A stretch of DNA of 8,415 nt, from contig UQQZ01000098.1 in the NCBI GenBank assembly GCA_900543305.1, positions 1-8,415 of the forward strand. Direction: 5' to 3'. This document shows positions 5,335 to 8,415 of this stretch, piece after piece; the stretch's first letter is position 1; each line of letters starts with the position of its first letter. The notes beneath the pieces were generated by a model, which was given only the letters and a program-made list of their open reading frames with translations, ran no database searches and was not told where the DNA came from. The translations under genes were made by a program, and so were the position numbers. The stretch is from an uncultured Oscillospiraceae bacterium (lineage in GTDB: Bacteria > Bacillota > Clostridia > Oscillospirales > Acutalibacteraceae).

Positions 5335-5727
5335 GTGCAATGCAAAACACCCGGGGATGTCCTTCGCAGGCTGCGGCTCGACCGTGGCCTCACACAGCAG
5401 GCAGTTGCGGATGCACTGCATATAAACCGCTCCACCTACTCCTTTCATGAGAGCGGGAAAACCCAGCTTGACTTGCAGCGGGTGGCAGCCCTCTCTACAA
5501 TATTCGATATCCCACTGGAATGTCTGGTGGAGCTGCTCTCCAACCCAGAGAAGATGGAACGTGTTGCTGAAAAGAAACGGGCTTCCAGAAAAGTGTCCGT
5601 CCAGCCTATTCAGCTGGGCCAACTCCGTCCAGAGGAAAAGTCTTTGATTGCTGTTTTCCGCCGCTGCGACTCCGCAGGCCAGCGGGACATTTATCTGGCG
5701 GCAAAAGAGAAAATGCGTTCCTGCTAG
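5335..5727 (+). CDS. Cro/C1-type HTH transcriptional regulator
   Basis: A 130-residue protein. An in-frame GTG at 5326 overlaps the ribosome site GGAGG (5322-5326), so the start is placed at GTG 5335, eight bases after it. The N-terminal XRE domain spans residues 5-65 (VLRRLRLDRGLTQQAVADAL, then INRSTYSFHESGKTQ as turn and recognition helix, then LSTIFDIPLECLVELL). A basic linker (KKRASRKVSVQ) leads to a C-terminal helical segment (LRPEEKSLIAVFRRCDSAGQRDIYLAAKEKM), a layout common in phage- and ICE-borne regulators of Clostridia. The truncated small gene downstream may have been in its operon. Targets are unknown; the divergent position opposite the small regulators suggests a switch between them. 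Confidence 0.88.
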   Translation: MQCKTPGDVLRRLRLDRGLTQQAVADALHINRSTYSFHESGKTQLDLQRVAALSTIFDIPLECLVELLSNPEKMERVAEKKRASRKVSVQPIQLGQLRPEEKSLIAVFRRCDSAGQRDIYLAAKEKMRSC

Positions 5728-5808
5728 TTCAGCGGAATTTGGCGGGCTGACAGCCAGCGGGCACGCCCAGTTGTTTCTGTGGGAGCTGATGGGAAGGGGA
5801 TGTGCGGC

Positions 5809-5910
5809 GTGAAAATTGATAAAAGCACAGGGCGAGGCTGTGCCTGGGGAATTGCCTCAAAAACCATTGTCAGGCGCTTGGTAGATGAAGGAATCATTGG
5901 GAAGGAGATC
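5809..5910 (+). pseudogene. 5' fragment of small SHOCT-like gene cut by IS21
   Basis: GGAAGGGG lies nine bases before GTG 5809. The frame encodes 34 native residues (MKIDKSTGRGCAWGIASKTI, then VRRLVDEGIIGKEI) before the IS boundary. The amphipathic pattern ending in LVDEGIIGKEI resembles the short SHOCT-type helical domain of small proteins that sit near recombinases and regulators on clostridial mobile elements; this is a tentative match. The frame stays open far into the IS (to 6258), but that part is IS end sequence and antisense of IS genes. The rest of the gene is not present beyond the right end of the IS. An in-frame ATG at 5800 is an alternative start. Confidence 0.55.
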
Positions 5911-5958
5911 TGCAAAAATCGCCATTCCAGCCCCATCTGCACGCGATTTGAGCACCAC
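5911..5958 (+). repeat. IS21 terminal inverted repeat, left
   Basis: The first 34 bases are identical to the reverse complement of the right end (7925-7958). The next 14 differ at three positions only. Confidence 0.9.
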
Positions 5959-6050
5959 TTTCACGCACTAAAGCCCCACCTGCATCGCCGGAGTTTTAGC
6001 GACACCCTGCCGGAGAACCAGCGACACCTCATCGCTCTAAAACGACACCC
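5929..6050 (+). repeat. multiple terminal repeats, left end of IS21
   Basis: About five degenerate units beginning AGCCCCATC, AGCACCAC, AGCCCCACC, AGCGACACC and AGCGACACC recur every 21-26 bases (mostly 22). They lie between the left terminus and the third ORF, and are probable transposase-binding sites. Confidence 0.75.
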
Positions 6051-6064
6051 CCTGTGGCACATGC

Positions 6065-6098
6065 AAAAGCTCTGCCAGCTAAGCCAGCCAGCAGAGCT
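6065..6098 (-). terminator. terminator of the IS21 operon
   Basis: AGCTCTGC (6068-6075) pairs perfectly with GCAGAGCT (6091-6098). On the minus strand the stem is followed by TTTTGC, and it starts five bases after the stop of the last IS gene. The loop is fairly large (15 bases). It sits just inside the IS end and would limit read-through out of the element. Confidence 0.6.
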
Positions 6099-6102
6099 CA
6101 GG

Positions 6103-6303
6103 TCAACTTTCTTCAGGAACAGGAATGCCGTTCTCTGTCAAGATGTTCTCCAACTGTCGAATCCGCTCGCGCTGTCGTTGGAGTTCTTTCTCGGCTGCGT
6201 AAAAGTATTCCATCGACTCACGCTCCATCTCGTTGTAGCAGGCCCGTTCCAATTCTAAAACCATACATTTTTCTTCATCGCAAAGATATGGGCGGTCACA
6301 CAT
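6103..6303 (-). CDS. small coiled-coil protein, third ORF of IS21 element
   Basis: A 66-residue protein from ATG 6303 (an in-frame GTG at 6312 is also possible). It overlaps the istB stop by eight bases, with GGAAGG about 11 bases upstream of the ATG. It has two Cys near the start (MCDRPYLCDEEKC gives three in all). A long charged helix with heptad-like spacing follows over residues 15-55, including AAEKELQRQRERIRQLENIL. I do not recognise the family. Its position between istB and the left repeat array, inside the inverted repeats and before the terminator, shows it belongs to the element. It could be an accessory factor for IstA/IstB or a passenger. Confidence 0.7.
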   Translation of the reverse strand: MCDRPYLCDEEKCMVLELERACYNEMERESMEYFYAAEKELQRQRERIRQLENILTENGIPVPEES

Positions 6304-7078
6304 CCTGGCCACCGCCTTCCCGAGTGGCCTTCAAGCCCTTGCGTTCCCGCATCGAGACTCGGCCATCCACCAGAACCTCATAAGCGTTGTGGATAATGCG
6401 GTCCATAATGGCTTCTGAAACGGGGCTGTCAGATTCCGGGTTGGGATCAATCCTGGTGTACCAACCCTCAGATTCGTACTGCGTGCAAAAGATCGTAGAC
6501 TTGTGGCACCGCGCCTCCACAATCTCCAGCATATCATAGGATTCTTGCGGGGACAGCGGACGAATCAGCCACTCGTCCAGGATCAGCAAATCTTTCTTCT
6601 TGTACGATTCTAGCACTTTTTTCAGCGTGCCGCCGCTGCGGGCAATACTCAGTTCATCCAGTAGTTCCGGCATACGGATGTATTGCACCTTCTTGAAGCG
6701 GCGGCAGGCCGCATTCCCCAGGGCACAGGCGATGTAAGTTTTGCCGTTGCCCGAGGCTCCCTTCAAGATAATGTGGTGGCCTTCGTCAATATACTGTCCC
6801 GTTGCAAACCGCAATATCTGTGCTTTGTCCAGTTTGCGGTCCTCGTAGTATTCAATGCCCTCCACAGTGGCAGACGGTACGGCGAAGCGCGCGTTGCGGA
6901 TAAACCGGTTCAGTTTGTTGCTCTGGCGTCGGTTCCATTCCGCATTCACCAGCAAGCCCAGCCGCTCCTCGAAGCCCAGTTCATTGAACGTGGGATCTTT
7001 CAACTGGTTGGCAAACTCCGCTGCCATAGCGGTCATCTTCATTGCCGTGAGCATATCCATCGTTGCCTGGTTCAGCAT
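6296..7078 (-). CDS. istB: IS21 family helper ATPase IstB
   Basis: An AAA+ ATPase of the DnaC/IstB type that assembles on target DNA and activates the IstA transposase. The 260 residues are a full-length protein. The Walker A motif is GASGNGKT (107-114) and Walker B is LLILDEW (164-170, D168-E169). SEAIMDRIIHNAYEVLVDG (221-239) is the conserved sensor/Arg region of IstB. The N-terminal helical domain (1-60), with QSNKLNRFIRNARF at 52-65, is the usual DNA-binding and assembly part. Its ATG overlaps the istA stop as TGATG, with AAGGGAGG about nine bases upstream, so translation is coupled by reinitiation. It looks intact. Confidence 0.96.
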   Translation of the reverse strand: MLNQATMDMLTAMKMTAMAAEFANQLKDPTFNELGFEERLGLLVNAEWNRRQSNKLNRFIRNARFAVPSATVEGIEYYEDRKLDKAQILRFATGQYIDEGHHIILKGASGNGKTYIACALGNAACRRFKKVQYIRMPELLDELSIARSGGTLKKVLESYKKKDLLILDEWLIRPLSPQESYDMLEIVEARCHKSTIFCTQYESEGWYTRIDPNPESDSPVSEAIMDRIIHNAYEVLVDGRVSMRERKGLKATREGGGQDV

Positions 7079-7809
7079 CAGCGGTCGCCTCCCTTCCGGA
7101 AGTAGGCCGCGCCGCGGGTAATGCCGTAACTGCGGTTCAGAATCACATCGTACCGGGTGTTGGACAGCGTGGCCGTTTTACAGTTGTCAGGGATCAGCAG
7201 CCGTGCGACGCCGCCGAAGTAGTCGAATGCATGGACATGGCAGTTCAACCAGTTCTCGGTTTTCATGTCGTCGCAGGTTTCCGCGTAGGTGTAGTAGCTG
7301 CAGGGCAAAACGGCAACAAACAAATAAGCGGCACTTTGTTCCCCGGTAACCGGGTCCTGGATGGGAATGGTATCTCCGGCCCAATCTACCTGCATGGCAT
7401 CTCCCGGCTTGTGCTGGATGCGCATGGTCGCTTTTGTAACGCGTGCCCAGCGGCGGTACCGTTCGCCAAACTGAGTACTCATGTACGGCCTTTGGCCCGC
7501 CTCCTGACACTTCGCGCAGTATTCTTCCCATAGCAGCGTCAGGGTCACGCCTGAACGAGCCAGTTCGCGGTGGATGTACGGATAGTCTGGTTCGGCGTAT
7601 TGGCTGGATGCCTTGTGCTTGTTTGGGAAGAGAAGCTGTTCCAGTTCGGCGTTGGTGATGTCGTCGGAGAGGGGCCAGGATATGCCTTGTTCCTTTGCTG
7701 CCTGCAGTACATCTCGCACCGTATGTCTGGAACAGTGTGCCATTGATTCAATGGTTCGCTGGCTGTACTGAAGACTGCTTAACCGCAAGATCTCCCGATA
7801 ATTTGTCAT
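7078..7809 (-). pseudogene. istA: IS21 transposase IstA, internally deleted
   Basis: The start is ATG 7809, seven bases after GGAGG; an in-frame GTG at 7836 lies in a leader hairpin. The 243 residues hold the N-terminal HTH (about 1-60, with QYSQRTIESMAHCSRHTV) and the beginning of the DDE domain: D142 in MQVDWAGD and D208 in LLIPDNCKT. After LNRSYG (residue 229), where IstA proteins normally continue for some 200 or more residues including the catalytic Glu, the frame jumps to ITRGAAYFRKGGDR and stops. That tail resembles the usual extreme C-terminus of clostridial IstA and is followed by the normal TGATG junction with istB. An in-frame internal deletion is the simplest reading. The protein lacks the third DDE residue and should be catalytically dead, but it may still bind the ends and act as an inhibitor. 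Confidence 0.82.
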
Positions 7810-7830
7810 TACGAAACCTCCAATTGATTT

Positions 7831-7862
7831 AGTCACAGCTTGGCTGTGCTAAACCAATTATA
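7831..7862 (-). promoter_or_regulatory. istA leader: -10 box and hairpin
   Basis: TATAAT on the minus strand (7857-7862) lies upstream of istA; the best -35 candidate is a weak TTCACG about 19 bases further up, inside the terminal repeats. Immediately downstream CACAGC-TTG-GCTGTG (within 7831-7850) forms a tight hairpin before the ribosome site. Such leader structures in other IS elements reduce translation of read-through transcripts; here that is inference. Confidence 0.5.
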
Positions 7863-7867
7863 AGGCT

Positions 7868-7958
7868 TTGGGGCTTCAGTGCGTGAAAGTGGGGCTAAAA
7901 CTCCGGCAAGGTGGTGCTAAAACTGCGTGCAGATGGGGCTGGAATGGCGATTTTTGCA
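7868..7958 (-). repeat. multiple terminal repeats, right end of IS21
   Basis: Four units spaced by ~22 bases. GTGGGGCTAAAACT (from 7889) and GTGGTGCTAAAACT (from 7911) are the clearest, flanked by diverged units from 7868 and 7933. They correspond in inverted orientation to the left array. Confidence 0.8.
7911..7958 (-). repeat. IS21 terminal inverted repeat, right
   Basis: Mirror of 5911-5958. It ends with CA as is usual for IS21-type termini. Confidence 0.9.
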
Positions 7959-7959
7959 C

Positions 7960-8283
7960 CTATTTTCTTAAAATCTCATGTGGAGCTTCTATTTCATTTG
8001 CCAAGGTATGCTCTGTTAATTCTGACATCAATTTCAATTTTTTATTAATCAATGGTCGCATACAATTAGGAACATGTTCCTGATGCGCTCTGTGGATTGC
8101 TACACATTCCTTACAGTTTCCGTGATAACGACAGGCTTTCAGGCAAGGACAGTGATCTTTGTCTTTATACTCCTTACGAAATTCCGCTGCAAATTCTTCT
8201 TGCAGTCTCAGCCCCTCGACACGGTTTCCCTTATGAAATTCTACCATTGCATCCAGTTCTTTCTGGTTCCCTTCAATCTTCAT
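7960..8283 (-). CDS. 107-aa Cys-rich protein of unknown function
   Basis: I recognise the pattern from unnamed Clostridia proteins but know no function. The start is ATG 8283, 12 bases after GGAGG; an in-frame ATG at 8307 would place that ribosome site inside the gene. The N-terminal half is a long amphipathic helix (NQKELDAMVEFHKGNRVEGL, continuing to about residue 40). The second half carries C45, C47, C51, C57, C60, H64 and C74 as CPC-x3-C-x5-C-x2-C-x3-H, then PNC, a likely zinc or Fe-S binding module. A helical tail follows. Its TAG stop begins two bases outside the IS right end, so its downstream context has been replaced. Base composition is clearly more AT-rich than the rest of the window, a sign of different origin. 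Confidence 0.78.
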   Translation of the reverse strand: MKIEGNQKELDAMVEFHKGNRVEGLRLQEEFAAEFRKEYKDKDHCPCLKACRYHGNCKECVAIHRAHQEHVPNCMRPLINKKLKLMSELTEHTLANEIEAPHEILRK

Positions 8284-8415
8284 GTTATTATAGCGCCTCC
8301 ATTTCAACTATTACTCATTTTCTGATAAATTACGATTTATTGCTGACTTTATTATACTTTATTGCCTATCGAAAAGATAGCATATTTTATGAAACTTGTC
8401 GGCTGGGAACAGCTT
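8284..8415 (-). promoter_or_regulatory. probable promoter region of the Cys-rich gene
   Basis: An AT-rich leader. On the minus strand TATAAT lies at 8351-8356; the region about 17 bases upstream reads TATCTT, a poor -35. An imperfect inverted repeat (CTATC and GATAG arms, within 8363-8385) overlaps that spot and could be an operator. A second TATAAT at 8288-8293 is too close to the start codon to serve the same gene. No coding sequence is seen up to the window end. Confidence 0.4.

Larger units (their letters stand above)
5911..7958 (-). mobile_element. IS21-family insertion sequence, defective istA
   Basis: A 2,048-bp element starts TGCAAAAATCG and ends with the complement (CGATTTTTGCA). 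Its 34-bp perfect terminal inverted repeats extend to about 48 bp at 45 identities. Both ends carry arrays of ~22-bp internal repeats, a hallmark of IS21 (multiple terminal repeats bound by the transposase). Genes run on the minus strand as istA, istB and a small third ORF, all overlapping. istA lacks the catalytic C-terminal half, so the copy is likely non-autonomous though mobilisable in trans. No target duplication is visible: the left flank ends GGAGATC and the right flank begins CCTATTT. Confidence 0.9.

Noticed and set aside
5779..6258. Plus-strand 159-codon frame read as one protein
   Set aside because: Only the first part (to 5910) is native. The rest is IS terminal repeats and antisense of the third IS gene; reported as a truncated gene instead.
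7868..7958. 22-bp direct repeats considered as a CRISPR or iteron array
   Set aside because: The repeats abut without spacers, are degenerate, and are mirrored at the other IS end; they are IS21 terminal repeats.

Overview
The window reads like an accessory region of a moderately GC-rich gut Clostridia genome (Oscillospiraceae-like). The grounds are AGGAGG-type Shine-Dalgarno sites, GTG/TTG starts, a Gram-positive-type LexA box, a YolD-like partner of a Y-family polymerase, and an IS21-type element. This assignment is inference from style, not from a marker gene. No rRNA, tRNA or CRISPR array was seen.

Left part (1-1410): a two-gene minus-strand operon encodes a probable PD-(D/E)XK-fold nuclease-like protein and an unrecognised 199-residue partner whose start overlaps the nuclease stop. 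It has its own strong promoter and ends at a hairpin near position 100.

Centre left (1411-4480): a divergent plus-strand cluster for DNA damage. A consensus-like promoter with a LexA box inside its spacer drives a UmuC/UvrX-like Y-family polymerase, a YolD-like protein and an 83-residue unknown, all translationally overlapping. An SRAP (YedK/HMCES-like) abasic-site protein and a 51-residue zinc-ribbon protein follow. Each of these two has its own sigma-A-like promoter abutting the previous stop codon, and the run closes with a strong hairpin terminator.

Centre right (4481-5910): two tandem paralogous 67-70-residue Cro/C1-type regulators on the minus strand, each preceded by a nearly identical set of TATGGGG-type operators. 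Then come a plus-strand 130-residue Cro/C1-type regulator and a small SHOCT-like gene cut off by an insertion sequence.

Right part (5911-8415): a complete-ended IS21-family element (about 2.05 kb) with 34-bp perfect terminal inverted repeats and arrays of 22-bp internal repeats. It carries istB, a small third ORF, and an istA lacking its C-terminal catalytic half, so the element is probably non-autonomous. No target-site duplication is visible, the gene on its left is not continued on its right, and base composition falls sharply to AT-rich at the right edge; this suggests the IS marks a rearrangement junction. The last gene is a 107-residue Cys-rich protein on the minus strand.

Overall this looks like mobile or accessory DNA. 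It combines an SOS-type mutagenesis and abasic-site cassette with a divergent nuclease-like pair, small phage/ICE-style regulators and an IS scar.
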